Positions 51,971 to 62,344 are shown, numbered from the stretch's first letter. The stretch is DNA of 64,000 bases from Paenibacillus algorifonticola (GCF_000971975.1 NZ_LAQO01000015.1:140893-204892); one strand, 5' to 3'. Translations and numbers: made by a program. Notes: a model not told the origin generated them from the sequence alone.

Positions 51971-52795
51971 ATGCAGCATCTGGATCAAATCGTGCCGCTT
52001 CTGGAACGGGACACGCTTACGAACATTACGCTGCTGAAAATGATCGAGGCTTATGAGGCAGCCATCATCAGCAAGCTCATCAAGGGCTCTGAACCCACGC
52101 AATGGGGGCTGCTTTTGCTGCTGCCAGTCGAAGCGTATCCTTATGATCAGCAAACTTATCCCGATGCCGACTTTATCGCTTTTGTCGCGTATACGGAGCA
52201 GTCGCTGCTGCCCGAGCTGCTTAAGGCGGTTCCCGCAGGCGCCCGCCTTGTGTTCAAGCTGCAGAAGGATGAGTACCGGGAACAGCTTGCCCACTATTAC
52301 GAGCTGGAGCAGGCGAGAGCTTATATTTCCTATACGAGCCAAAACGAGCTTACCAGCAGCAACGCGCAGCAGCATAAGGGGCTTAGGAATGAGGACGTTG
52401 TGAAGCAAGAGGCGCTGGCAGAGGAACTGCTGCCGCTGCTTTGCAGCAACGGTTATACGCCGGAGGAGCTGCGCGGCTATTTTGCCGTAGGCGCCTATGC
52501 CTTCGTGATATACCGGGAAGATGAAGCTGCTGCCGGCTGCTTTATTTTTTGCAATTATAATGAAATTTGGGAAGTGGCGGGCGTCCATACGCGAGAACGC
52601 TGGCGTGGGCAAGGTTTGGCGCGGCAGCTTGTGGCCGCCGCCTTGGAGCATTTGCGGCAGGGAGGGCTGAGGCCGAGGTACCATGTGCTGGAAACGAACG
52701 CCGCCTCGATCCGCCTCGCGGAATCGCTGGGGCTCCAGCCCTTCATGAAGCTGACGCATCATACGATGCAAAGTTCAGTCGCGGAAGAGCGGTAA
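51971..52795 (+). CDS. GNAT-family N-acetyltransferase
   Basis: 274 residues. The C-terminal half is a GNAT domain: GCFIFCNYNEIWEVAGVHTRERWRG with the acetyl-CoA loop RWRGQGLARQLV, then ETNAASIRLAESLGLQP. The N-terminal 140 residues have no recognised domain but occur in FR47-type acetyltransferases. GGGGAGAGCAATC precedes the ATG. Substrate unknown. A terminator and the third 98-bp repeat follow. Confidence 0.88.
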   Translation: MQHLDQIVPLLERDTLTNITLLKMIEAYEAAIISKLIKGSEPTQWGLLLLLPVEAYPYDQQTYPDADFIAFVAYTEQSLLPELLKAVPAGARLVFKLQKDEYREQLAHYYELEQARAYISYTSQNELTSSNAQQHKGLRNEDVVKQEALAEELLPLLCSNGYTPEELRGYFAVGAYAFVIYREDEAAAGCFIFCNYNEIWEVAGVHTRERWRGQGLARQLVAAALEHLRQGGLRPRYHVLETNAASIRLAESLGLQPFMKLTHHTMQSSVAEER

Positions 52796-52812
52796 ACGTC
52801 AGTAAATCAACA

Positions 52813-52851
52813 AAAGCCCGCCCTTCAACGATAGCTGAAGGAGCGGGCTTT
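52813..52851. terminator. Intrinsic terminator after the GNAT gene
   Basis: AAAGCCCGC (52813-52821) pairs with GCGGGCTTT (52843-52851), with an inner TTCA/TGAA pair. Confidence 0.85.
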
Positions 52852-52856
52852 GCTGC

Positions 52857-52954
52857 AAATATAGGAAAGTATATGATTGTTCTATCCTTTCTCTATATTT
52901 CTCGGAATGAAACGCGCTGCGCCGCCAAAGGACGGCGACAGCCGTTTCACCTTG
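52857..52954 (+). repeat. 98-bp two-hairpin repeat, copy 3
   Basis: Same length and both hairpins as the tandem pair at 12175-12370, with four differences from copy 2. It lies between the convergent GNAT and transglutaminase-like genes. Confidence 0.88.
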
Positions 52955-52988
52955 GGCACTATTTTTCAAGGCCGTGTTTCGCCATGCT

Positions 52989-55382
52989 TTATAATTCCAG
53001 CAGCACGTAGCTGCCCATATAATACATTTCGGCATCGTCATATTGATCGCGTGCTTCCTCCCACACAATATCCCAGGTGTCATCCAGCATTTCCGAATAA
53101 TCGACCTCAGGGGAGAGGCGTAAAATAATCTGATCCTGCCCGCTTTGCACGAGCTTCTTCATTTCAATGCGGAACTGCTTATTGGAGGTTACTTCGAGAC
53201 CATTTTTCACATAGTAGTCGTATTTATTGCTGTCGCCGGTATATTGGTTCAGCTCATCGTCCAGCCAATAAGAGACATCCTCTACATATTCCTCGTTGAT
53301 GGCTGTCGCATCGTTGGCGTTATAGAGCAAATAAGGAACGTCTGAATTGGTCGCATTGTTGGTCGGATCGACGTTCAGCCATTCTCCGCCAATCTTGACC
53401 TTGTTCCACGCATGGGGAACGCCATCCAAATAGCCGGTTACGACTATGGTCTCCACGCCAGCGAGATCGTTCAGCAGCTTGTAGGTGTAGGCATAGCTCA
53501 TGCAGACGCCGAGTTTATTAATCATAATGCCGTAGGTGCTGTAAGCATCATAAAACGCCGGGTCCACCTTGCGAAAATCATATTTATACGCATTATCCAG
53601 CGCATCATCATCGTACACCGTCGTATCGTTCAAATAATCATAAATCGCCAACCGTTTTTCTTCATCGCTCATTTCAGGTGTAATCGTGGCTGCAACAATG
53701 CGCTGAGCCTCCAGCATAATTTCCCGCTGCTTCGCACGCATCTCTTTAACCGGATTTTCGTAAGACACATAAAGCGTAAGTGTACGATAATCGTAGCCGT
53801 AGCTTGCAAGCCCGATAATATAAGGATTTTGGTACATCACCTTTTCGACTACATCAATGAGAACCTCGGTATTTTGCGCTTCGGGAAAAGACATCAGCGA
53901 AATGTCTTCCTCTCCGGTCATCAAGCTGCGGGCCAAATATTCCTCCAGTGCCGAGTCGGCGGAAATATGCAGCTTCTCCATCAGCTTATCGGTTGGAACC
54001 GTTGCTTTATCGCCCTTGGCGACGACGCGGCGCGTATTTTCGATTTGCTGATCAATCAGGTTGTCGGTAGCCGAAGTCGCTTTGGTGAAGCGAGTAATAA
54101 TCGTCGGCACGTTGGCATCCGGTATAAAATAGGTCGTATTTTCCGGCTGGACGTAGCCGGTATTAGCTGTACCCTCGGATTCCCCATCCTCGTCCTCATA
54201 CCAGGAGGCGACATAATCGATATCCTCAAGGGTAACGTCTTCAACCCAGACGACGCCTGTCAGCGCCGTGCCTTTAATGGAATAAGGAATGCGCAGGGGG
54301 CTGGATGGCTCAAGGACAAGCTGTTCCGTTTCATACATAATGTCCTTAAAGCTGATAGAGCCATCCGTATGCTTCACCTCGACGCTGTACGGCAGATCAT
54401 CCACGTATTCGTAGGTGTTGCCGAACAAATCCCCTTCATATTCGTCGGAAACCTCCGTCGGGAGCTGGCTCGACAGATCGGCCGTCACGACGGGAGCGCT
54501 GAAGTTGGATTCCTTGCCGTTTGCAACGGCGGTAACATAAAAATTGCCCTGCACCCCGGTATTTTGCGCGAGTGTAAAGCTCTCACCGCTATCCAGCTCT
54601 AATTGGTCATAGGCGGTATCGCCAAAATCAACGAGCGCCGTCCCTTTTACCCGCTCAATGAGGACAGGGTTTTCCAAATAAAAAGCGGATTTTTTGCCAG
54701 CGGCGCTTGTTGTGCCATCTTTTACCCGAGCTTCGGGGAAGGTCTGGTACACCTTGTATTCGCTGATCCCGGTTATTTTGTCCCAGACGAGCTTTAGCCT
54801 GCCATCCTCGCTAATTTCATAGCTGAGATTCGGAACGGGCAGCTTGGACTCCACCGTAAACGGGATAATGAACGGCTTCTCCAGCTTCTGGGGCGTAGCG
54901 GACGCCATGTCATAATTAATGCGGAGATAATAAATCGGCGCATTTCCCCAGCTTAATTGATCATTGGAGGAAGCGGAAGGAAGCGGCAGCACGCCGGAAT
55001 CCAGCGGCTCGACCGTAACGATGCTTTTGCTGTCAGGCGCAGCAGCGACCCGGTTGAATGAAGCCATTTGGCTGGAAGGCAGCGCCTGCCGGTCCGTATG
55101 AACGGTAATCATTTCTTCCCACTTTAAAATGTCGATTTGCGACAGATCGGATTGAAAATTGAACTCAAATTTCATATCTTTGGCTACATTGTAGAGCGGC
55201 ATAATTTGTTTGCTGCGGTCTTCACCGTATTTTTGCTTTAAGTGCTGCACGGACAGCTTCTCCGGCGTCTGCCAAGCATACTTAAGCAGTTTAATGCTGG
55301 CGTTGAAGCCATTGGCGGCATCTGACATGCAGCCCGTCAGCAGCAGGCACATGACCAGCAGGCTGAGCAGCATTTTTTTCAT
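52989..55382 (-). CDS. Large lipoprotein with transglutaminase-like domain
   Basis: 797 residues from ATG 55382 after GGAGGAGACC. Lipobox LTGC (Cys about 18). Residues about 190-330 contain fibronectin-like beta sequence (LKLVWDKITGISEYKVYQTF). Residues about 560-690 form a transglutaminase core with the triad Cys627 (GVCMSYAYTY), His657 (GVPHAWNKV) and Asp672 (WLNVDPTNN). In bacteria such extracellular cores act as proteases or cross-linkers on surface proteins. A very acidic C-terminus follows. Single gene on the minus strand, facing away from the giant SLH protein. No cargo is known. Confidence 0.85.
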   Translation of the reverse strand: MKKMLLSLLVMCLLLTGCMSDAANGFNASIKLLKYAWQTPEKLSVQHLKQKYGEDRSKQIMPLYNVAKDMKFEFNFQSDLSQIDILKWEEMITVHTDRQALPSSQMASFNRVAAAPDSKSIVTVEPLDSGVLPLPSASSNDQLSWGNAPIYYLRINYDMASATPQKLEKPFIIPFTVESKLPVPNLSYEISEDGRLKLVWDKITGISEYKVYQTFPEARVKDGTTSAAGKKSAFYLENPVLIERVKGTALVDFGDTAYDQLELDSGESFTLAQNTGVQGNFYVTAVANGKESNFSAPVVTADLSSQLPTEVSDEYEGDLFGNTYEYVDDLPYSVEVKHTDGSISFKDIMYETEQLVLEPSSPLRIPYSIKGTALTGVVWVEDVTLEDIDYVASWYEDEDGESEGTANTGYVQPENTTYFIPDANVPTIITRFTKATSATDNLIDQQIENTRRVVAKGDKATVPTDKLMEKLHISADSALEEYLARSLMTGEEDISLMSFPEAQNTEVLIDVVEKVMYQNPYIIGLASYGYDYRTLTLYVSYENPVKEMRAKQREIMLEAQRIVAATITPEMSDEEKRLAIYDYLNDTTVYDDDALDNAYKYDFRKVDPAFYDAYSTYGIMINKLGVCMSYAYTYKLLNDLAGVETIVVTGYLDGVPHAWNKVKIGGEWLNVDPTNNATNSDVPYLLYNANDATAINEEYVEDVSYWLDDELNQYTGDSNKYDYYVKNGLEVTSNKQFRIEMKKLVQSGQDQIILRLSPEVDYSEMLDDTWDIVWEEARDQYDDAEMYYMGSYVLLEL

Positions 55383-55724
55383 TGCGCAGGTCTCCTCCGG
55401 AAAATGATGAAATTGTATAGTTAGCAATATGAAAATTTTACCTTGTTAAATTAAATTATTCAATTCATTTCATAGCCATGACAAAAAGAGCGGATCCCCT
55501 TTGAGCCGAACGCAGCAGGGGAATGGGGTCTTTTGCGCCGCGCTTGCCGTGCGATAAAGGCGAAAAACGTACTTTTCAGCCTGCTTATTCTAACTCGGAT
55601 ATCGATCGTCTTAAATTGAACAAAAAATTAAACGACTGGCATAAATAATCCCATTGAGGTGAGGGGCGCTATGCTATTTAATTATTACGAAACAATGAAA
55701 ACGCATACATTTAGGAGGGGGAAC
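55383..55724. other. Divergent promoter region
   Basis: About 340 bp between the transglutaminase-like lipoprotein and the GH43 gene. It holds no gene. TATACA at about 55412-55417 (minus strand) is a possible -10 for the lipoprotein gene; no convincing operator was seen. Confidence 0.4.
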
Positions 55725-58700
55725 ATGAAGCGAAGAAAAATAGCAGCGGTGCTGCTGGTTGCAGCTATGCTGCTCAGTACGCTGACGGGGCTTGCACCGC
55801 GCGCGGTGTGGGCAATTGAGGAGGAGCCTGTAAATTCGAATGAAGGTATGTCGGCAGCGGAGTCGGTTTACCAATCCGGCTTGATTTTGCACTATGATAT
55901 GAAAACGATGGCGACCGATGCAGGGCAGACCATTGTCAAAAATGTAGCTGGCGGAACAGGCGCGTATGACGGCATTTTCCGCAATCCGTCGAACGGTCAG
56001 CTGGTAGCTGGTGGCTCTACCGGTTTTGCTGGCTTTAATGGAGGCGCCGCTTCCGCAAGCAGCGGCTATATTGAAATACCGAAAGGCGCAGGCGGCGAGG
56101 ATCTGCTGAGCGGCTTAACCGATGTCACGATTTCCTCGCTCGTCAATTGGGAAAATGACGGCACGAACCGCTGGATATTCGGGTTCGGAACGACGACGAG
56201 CGATGCCGAGAACGGCAACAAATATTTGTTTGCTACACCGCGCCATGGCAGCACGGGCAATTATGCGGCTGCTGGCCTATCGAAGAGCGGCTGGCGCAAT
56301 GAAGCGCTTTGGAAAGGAACGTCCACGCTTGCAGCAGGAGCATGGAAGCAAGTGACGGTCGTATTTTCGGGCACAGCCGATACGATAACGCTCTATATAG
56401 ACGGCGTGAAGGCGGCCTCCGGCTCGGCGAAGGGCATTAAGCTTGCCGATATTATCAATACGGGGACGAACTATTCCGGCTATATAGGCAAGTCTATTTT
56501 CTCGGGCGATGCGTTCTATCGCGGTCTGGTAGGCGACTTCCGCGTCTACAATTATGCGCTGGACGATCAGCAGGCAGCTGAGCTTTATACGCAAGCTTCC
56601 AGCACGATTGCGGATCTCAAGCAGCTTGTGCTGACAGCGGCAGCGGATGCGCTTGCTCCAGCAGCTATGCTTGCTGTAGGCGATGCGAGCGCTGATGCGG
56701 TTACGAAAAATCTGACGCTGCCGGCAACGGGGCGAAACGGCGTAGCGATTGCATGGAGCTCCAGCGATGCGGCGGTCATTGCCGCGGATGGAAAGGTGAC
56801 ACGTCCAGCGGCATCGGAAGCGGATAAGTCGGTACAGCTAACTGCGAGCCTGACGTATCAGGGGCTTTCCATGCAGCGAGTGCTGAGCTTTAAGGTATTG
56901 AAGGAGTTTTCTGAAAGCGCTATCACCCAGGCGGATGCGGAGGCGTTGGTCATCCATGGTATAGATCAGGTGAAGGGCAATCTGACGCTGCCGCAGCTTG
57001 GATTGAATGGCTCCAGCATCGAGTGGGAGTCGAGCGACCCGGCGGTAGTGAAAGGCTCGGCGCAGGCAGCGGGCGATGCGGCGCAGCTGGGCAGAGTGGT
57101 GCGTCCTGCGGACAAGGATGCTGTCGTTACGCTGAAGGCCACGGTGAAAAAAGGCAGCGCAAGCGCGGAGCGGCTGTTCGAGCTGACCGTGAAGCAGGCT
57201 CCGCCGAGCCTTGATTATGACGCGTATTTTTTTGCTTATTTTACCGGGGAATATGAGGGCGGAGAAGAAATTTCCTTTGCGACAGCCGAGGACCCGCTGA
57301 AGTGGCGTGCGCTGAATAACGGCCAGTCGATTATTCAATCGACACTCGGTGAGAAGGGGCTGCGCGACCCTTTCATTATGCGCTCGCATGAGGGGGATAA
57401 GTTTTATTTGCTGGCGACGGATTTGCGCATGGGCGAAAGCACGAATTTTGATCAGGCGCAAATAACGGGCAGCCATTCCATTATGATTTGGGAATCCGAC
57501 GATCTCGTCAACTGGAGCGAGCAGCGCATGGTTGAGGTTGCGCCGAAAAACGGCGGCAACACCTGGGCGCCGGAAGCGGTCTACGATGAGAAGACGGGAC
57601 AATACGTCGTATTCTGGGCTTCTTCGATGAAGGCTGCCGATACGTATGGCAAATACGCAAGCGGTCGCCCATCGGGGCAATACAACGTGATGTATTACGC
57701 GACGACGCGGGATTTTTATACATTCTCCGAGCCGAAGGTGTATATGGATGAAGCGTTCCCGACGATCGATACGACGATGCTGCAGGAGGGCAATGACCTG
57801 TATCGTTTTACGAAATCGGAAATCGGCTACAAAGTATTTTATGAGAAGGCAGCTAACGTCTTTGACGATGTTGACGGCATTGCGGCCAATGGCTACCAGT
57901 TTGCGGCGATTGCCGGGACGAAAAATGGCAACCAGGGACGAATTGGCCATGGCGGCAACAATGAAGGGCCGACCGTATTCAAGGATATTCGGGAGGATAA
58001 ATGGTATATGTTCCTCGATTCCTGGCCGTATCATGTGCGCGTGTCGAGCAATCTGGAGGACGGAGCGCAGTTTAGGGATAATCTGCTCGCTGCTGATCAA
58101 TATGCACTGCCGCCTGGGCCGCGCCATGGCACGGTCATTCCGGTGACGCGGGCGGAATATGATGCGCTGCAAGCGAAATACGGCTTATCCGGTCCAGTGG
58201 AGAAGGAGCAGCCAGTGGTGCATTATACATTCGACAGCAGCAGCGTAACCGGCACGCTTGTGCAGGATCTGTCCGGGCAGGGGCATCATGCGACGCTAGT
58301 TGGCGGAGCCTCCATTAACGAGACGGATAAAATAGGCAGCTCTGGCAGCTCGGTGGAGCTGGACGGCGCAACAGGTTATGTAAAGCTGCCAGACAATCTG
58401 GTGCGCGACTTGAATTTGGAGAAGACGACCATCGCCACTTGGGTGAAGGCGGACCAGAACAAGCTGAACCAGCGGATTTTTGACTTTGCTTCAGACACGG
58501 GCAGAGCCGCTAACCGCAATACGATGTATTTGAGCACCACAGGCGATACTGGCGGCCTTGAGTTTGCTATCGTGACGCCATTCACGGAGAAGTTCGCAAG
58601 CGAATCGACGCTGCTCGGTGCGAGCTATAAATATGCGCTTCGCGCAGCGACGCCAGCGGCAAGCGTTTGGCATCATGTAGCTGTATCCATCGACGGCTTC

Positions 58701-61700
58701 GAGGCGGTCATGTACGTGGATGGGAAAGAAGTGTCGCGCAGCAGCACCTTTAACGTCGAGCCACGCATGCTGCTGCAAACGTCGATGAACGATATTGGGA
58801 AATCTCGGAATGCGAGCCACGGCTTGTTTGACGGCAAGCTTGACGATTTCCGCATTTACAATCGGGCGCTGACGAAGGAGCAGGTTGCTGCGCTTGCAGC
58901 GGACTTGCCGGAAACGCCGGGAGGCGGCGAGCAGCCGGAAACTCCGAAGGCGATCGTCCATTATGATATGGGCCAAATAGACGGCACGACGGTGAAGGAT
59001 TTGGCCGGAAGCTTTAACGGCACTTGGGTCAATCCGCAAAATGCAGAGCGAATTCATGCCGGACAGACGGGCGTTATCAGCTTCGCAGGGGGCACGACCA
59101 GCTCCTATATCGAGCTGCCAAAAGGGGTGACCGATGGCCTTACCGATACGACGGTGTCCATGCTGATGAACTGGAGCGGTAAGGCCGGGGCAGAATGGGC
59201 TTTCGCTTTAGGGCAGAACAGCACCAAATATATGTATTTTACACCGCGCTATAATACATCGGCGGCGAATGCGCGCGCGGGCATTGCGACAAATTCATGG
59301 AACAACGAAGTAGCCGCGCAGCATGCAACGGGTCTTTCGACCAATCAGTGGAAGCTGGTGACGGCGGTTTTATCCGAAAAGGAGCAGACGCTAACGCTCT
59401 ATGTGGATGGCGTAATGGTAGGAGCAACAGCAACGGGCGGCATGACCATGGCTCAAATTCAAAATGCCGGCGGCATCAGCGGCTATATCGGCAAATCCTT
59501 TTATGCGTCTGATCCTTATTTTGGCGGCATGGTCGCCGATTTTAAACTGTTCAACGGCGCCTTGAGCGGGGCCGAGGTCGGTGCGCTTCAACGGGAGGCT
59601 GCGACGAAGGTCGCTGCGCTGGATGGGCTCACGCTGGAATATGCGGCGAACCGGCTGGATTACAGCGCTTTTCTGAATGGCAATGCGAGCAAGGACAGCA
59701 TTCGCACGAATTTGAAGCTTCCGGCAAGCGGCGGACATGGCACGACGATAACTTGGATTTCGGGCACTCCGAACGTGATTTCGAACACGGGTATTGTGAC
59801 CCGTCCTGCCTATGAGGCAGGCAATCAGAGCGTCATGCTAACAGCCACGATAACAGATGGAGCCAAATCAGTGACCCGCAGCTTTACGGTCATCGTGGAG
59901 AAGGATGCCAGTCTCATGGAGAAGGCGCTGCTGGATGCGCAAAGTCTAATCGTCCACAACTTGGCCGATGTTCGCGGGCATTTGACACTGCCTGTGAAGG
60001 GTGTAAACGGATCGGCCATTGCATGGGCCAGCGAGCAGCCTAATGTCATCACGGCAACAGGGGAGGTTACACGTCCCGCGCATGGCACTCAGGACGTAAC
60101 CGTTAAGCTGACCGCCATCATTACGAATGGTGCAACCTCGATATCGAAGGCGTTCATAGCTACAGTGAAGCCGCTGCCTGCGCCAGCCGATTATAAGGGC
60201 TATGCGTTCACTTATTTTACAGGAGAAGGTTCGGCAAGCGGCGAGCAAATTTATTTTGCACTCAGCAAAGGAAACGATGCGCTGCATTGGCAGGAGCTGA
60301 ATGGCGGGCTGCCAGCGATTACGTCGAATTTGGGTGAAAAAGGGTTGCGTGATCCGTTCATCATCCGTTCACCGGAGGGCGACAAATTTTATCTGATCGC
60401 GACCGATTTGAAAATTTACGGCAATGGCGATTGGGGTGCCGCCCAAACGAGTGGAAGCCGTTCGATTATGGTTTGGGAATCGACGGATCTTGTGAATTGG
60501 TCGAACCAGCGAATGGTAGAGGTATCTCCGCCAGAGGCTGGGAATACTTGGGCTCCGGAAGCATTTTATGACGAAGAGACAGGTGAATATGCCGTATTTT
60601 GGGCATCGAAAATGTATGCCGACGAGAGCCACAGCACAGGCACGCATCAGCGCATGATGGTGGCGAAAACACGCGACTTCTATACGTTCTCGGAGCCGGT
60701 CGAGTATATGAATAATGGCTACTCGATTATTGATACGACGATGATTGGACATGATGGCAAAGTTTATCGTTTTACGAAGGATGAGCGCAGCAATACCAAT
60801 GCGACGCCGAATGGGAAGTTTATTTATCAGGAGTCAGGCAGCAGCGTCTTTGACAGCAGCTTTAAGATGATCAAGGAGGGTATTGGGCGCGGACAAATTG
60901 CACAAGGCGAAGGTCCGACCGTATTCAAGTCCAATACTGAGGAAAAATGGTATATGTTCATCGATGAATTCGGCGGCAGAGGTTATGTGCCGTTTGAGAC
61001 AACAGATCTCGATTCGGGTGAGTGGAAGATATCGACGAACTATGAGCTGCCGTCAAGGCCGCGCCACGGCACGGTCATTCCAGTGACACAAGCGGAATAT
61101 GACCGCCTGCTTGTAAGCGTGCCGCAGGCAGGTCAGTCTGAGGCTGGAACGAAAGTAACCGGTGTGCAGCTCGCGCCTTCAGCGCTTGCACTGAAAGCAG
61201 GGGAAGGAGCGCAGCTTGCGGCAGATGTCACGCCTGTGGCCGCGACGAATAAGTCTGTCGTTTGGTCGAGCAGCAATTTGGCTGTGGCAACGGTGGATGC
61301 AGCAGGTTATGTGCACGGGGTTGGAGAAGGTGCAGCCTACATTAGCGTAGCAACGGTAGATGGCGGATTTATCGCCGTGTCGGCAGTAACGGTAACGGCA
61401 GGCGAAGATAACGGTGGGGGAACGACGCCGACACCGACACCGACGCCAGGTACGACACCAACACCGACACCTAGTCCAACACCAGCACAACCGACACCGA
61501 CAACATCGAACCCGAGTCCAACACCGACAATACCGGGCTCAACGACAAGTCCAACACCGACGCCGATCATATCGATTCCGTCGACAGCACCGGGTTCGAT
61601 ACCAACAACATCGAGTCCAACGCCGAGTATAGCACCTAGCACACCGCCATCTGGCCCTTTTAGCGATACAGCGAACCATTGGGCAAGTGCTTCGATTGCA

Positions 61701-62189
61701 AAGCTGACGGAAAAAGGACTAATGAAGGGTTATCCGGACAGCAGCTTCAAGCCGAATGCCGCGATGAGCCGCGCTGAATTTGTGACGGTCATTTATCGCA
61801 TGCTTGGTCTGGATACTGCTGCTGGAACAACGGCAGCCTTCAGCGATGTGGGGACGGATGCTTGGTACAGCGGGGCGGTTCATGCCTTGCATGAAGCGGG
61901 TATCGTTAGCGGCGATGCCGCAGGCACATTCAGGCCAAGCGATGCGATTACGCGGGAGGAAGCTTTTGTGCTCGTATATCGCATCGTGAAGGAAAAGCTT
62001 GCGCTAAGTGGTGATAGCGATGAACCTTCATTCACTGACGATGCAGTGATTTCAGACTGGGCGAAGGAGGCGATAGCTGCCTTGTCCGCAGCAAATGTAC
62101 TGAGCGGCTACGATGATGGCACGCTCAAACCGCAGGGAAGCATTACTCGAGCGGAAGTCGCGACGATTTTGGCGGCATTCGTAGAATAA
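55725..62189 (+). CDS. Giant SLH-anchored protein with two GH43-like modules and LamG domains
   Basis: 2154 residues from ATG 55725 (AGGAGGGGG upstream). Order, approximate residues: signal peptide 1-30; LamG 50-290; two atrophied Ig domains 325-490; GH43-like five-blade propeller 496-815; LamG 829-1058 and 1075-1278; two Ig domains 1305-1482; second GH43-like 1489-1795; Big_2 1808-1893; Thr/Pro/Ser linker 1895-1975; three SLH repeats 1978-2154. Both GH43 modules keep GLRDPF, NTWAPEA and EGPTVFK, which hold the catalytic Asp and Glu residues. The enzyme is probably an alpha-L-arabinofuranosidase or arabinanase bound to the cell wall. The half-and-half layout points to internal duplication. 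Substrate is inferred from the family only. Confidence 0.9.
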   Translation: MKRRKIAAVLLVAAMLLSTLTGLAPRAVWAIEEEPVNSNEGMSAAESVYQSGLILHYDMKTMATDAGQTIVKNVAGGTGAYDGIFRNPSNGQLVAGGSTGFAGFNGGAASASSGYIEIPKGAGGEDLLSGLTDVTISSLVNWENDGTNRWIFGFGTTTSDAENGNKYLFATPRHGSTGNYAAAGLSKSGWRNEALWKGTSTLAAGAWKQVTVVFSGTADTITLYIDGVKAASGSAKGIKLADIINTGTNYSGYIGKSIFSGDAFYRGLVGDFRVYNYALDDQQAAELYTQASSTIADLKQLVLTAAADALAPAAMLAVGDASADAVTKNLTLPATGRNGVAIAWSSSDAAVIAADGKVTRPAASEADKSVQLTASLTYQGLSMQRVLSFKVLKEFSESAITQADAEALVIHGIDQVKGNLTLPQLGLNGSSIEWESSDPAVVKGSAQAAGDAAQLGRVVRPADKDAVVTLKATVKKGSASAERLFELTVKQAPPSLDYDAYFFAYFTGEYEGGEEISFATAEDPLKWRALNNGQSIIQSTLGEKGLRDPFIMRSHEGDKFYLLATDLRMGESTNFDQAQITGSHSIMIWESDDLVNWSEQRMVEVAPKNGGNTWAPEAVYDEKTGQYVVFWASSMKAADTYGKYASGRPSGQYNVMYYATTRDFYTFSEPKVYMDEAFPTIDTTMLQEGNDLYRFTKSEIGYKVFYEKAANVFDDVDGIAANGYQFAAIAGTKNGNQGRIGHGGNNEGPTVFKDIREDKWYMFLDSWPYHVRVSSNLEDGAQFRDNLLAADQYALPPGPRHGTVIPVTRAEYDALQAKYGLSGPVEKEQPVVHYTFDSSSVTGTLVQDLSGQGHHATLVGGASINETDKIGSSGSSVELDGATGYVKLPDNLVRDLNLEKTTIATWVKADQNKLNQRIFDFASDTGRAANRNTMYLSTTGDTGGLEFAIVTPFTEKFASESTLLGASYKYALRAATPAASVWHHVAVSIDGFEAVMYVDGKEVSRSSTFNVEPRMLLQTSMNDIGKSRNASHGLFDGKLDDFRIYNRALTKEQVAALAADLPETPGGGEQPETPKAIVHYDMGQIDGTTVKDLAGSFNGTWVNPQNAERIHAGQTGVISFAGGTTSSYIELPKGVTDGLTDTTVSMLMNWSGKAGAEWAFALGQNSTKYMYFTPRYNTSAANARAGIATNSWNNEVAAQHATGLSTNQWKLVTAVLSEKEQTLTLYVDGVMVGATATGGMTMAQIQNAGGISGYIGKSFYASDPYFGGMVADFKLFNGALSGAEVGALQREAATKVAALDGLTLEYAANRLDYSAFLNGNASKDSIRTNLKLPASGGHGTTITWISGTPNVISNTGIVTRPAYEAGNQSVMLTATITDGAKSVTRSFTVIVEKDASLMEKALLDAQSLIVHNLADVRGHLTLPVKGVNGSAIAWASEQPNVITATGEVTRPAHGTQDVTVKLTAIITNGATSISKAFIATVKPLPAPADYKGYAFTYFTGEGSASGEQIYFALSKGNDALHWQELNGGLPAITSNLGEKGLRDPFIIRSPEGDKFYLIATDLKIYGNGDWGAAQTSGSRSIMVWESTDLVNWSNQRMVEVSPPEAGNTWAPEAFYDEETGEYAVFWASKMYADESHSTGTHQRMMVAKTRDFYTFSEPVEYMNNGYSIIDTTMIGHDGKVYRFTKDERSNTNATPNGKFIYQESGSSVFDSSFKMIKEGIGRGQIAQGEGPTVFKSNTEEKWYMFIDEFGGRGYVPFETTDLDSGEWKISTNYELPSRPRHGTVIPVTQAEYDRLLVSVPQAGQSEAGTKVTGVQLAPSALALKAGEGAQLAADVTPVAATNKSVVWSSSNLAVATVDAAGYVHGVGEGAAYISVATVDGGFIAVSAVTVTAGEDNGGGTTPTPTPTPGTTPTPTPSPTPAQPTPTTSNPSPTPTIPGSTTSPTPTPIISIPSTAPGSIPTTSSPTPSIAPSTPPSGPFSDTANHWASASIAKLTEKGLMKGYPDSSFKPNAAMSRAEFVTVIYRMLGLDTAAGTTAAFSDVGTDAWYSGAVHALHEAGIVSGDAAGTFRPSDAITREEAFVLVYRIVKEKLALSGDSDEPSFTDDAVISDWAKEAIAALSAANVLSGYDDGTLKPQGSITRAEVATILAAFVE

Positions 62190-62227
62190 GCAATGGGAAT
62201 GAGCTGAGAAACCAGCGAAATAAAAAT

Positions 62228-62276
62228 ACGGCGGAAGCTCCCGAATGTTTGCCCGGGAGCCTCCGCCGTTTTATTT
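62228..62276 (+). terminator. Intrinsic terminator of the GH43 gene
   Basis: ACGGCGGA-GCTCCCG pairs with CGGGAGC-TCCGCCGT (62228-62269), then TTTATTTT. Confidence 0.9.
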
Positions 62277-62344
62277 TCAGACTGGATTCCTGCTAAAATC
62301 ATGTTATGCTACCTTTTGACAAAGAAATAAAATTTTAACCGTTA

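Noticed and set aside
53412..54602. 396-codon frame antisense to the transglutaminase-like lipoprotein
   Set aside because: The sense gene has a lipobox and an intact catalytic triad; the antisense frame has no ribosome binding site or family features.
56838..58172. 444-codon frame antisense to the giant GH43 gene
   Set aside because: Long only because of the base composition of the sense gene; the sense strand carries continuous domain architecture and the antisense product resembles nothing.
61411..61660. Short tandem repeat or CRISPR-like array
   Set aside because: The repeated ACACCGACACC-type sequence simply encodes the Thr/Pro/Ser linker of the SLH protein; there are no spacers.
62335..62344. 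Target-site duplication of the IS element
   Set aside because: The ten bases left of the inverted repeat do not match those right of it (63888-63897), so no duplication is claimed.
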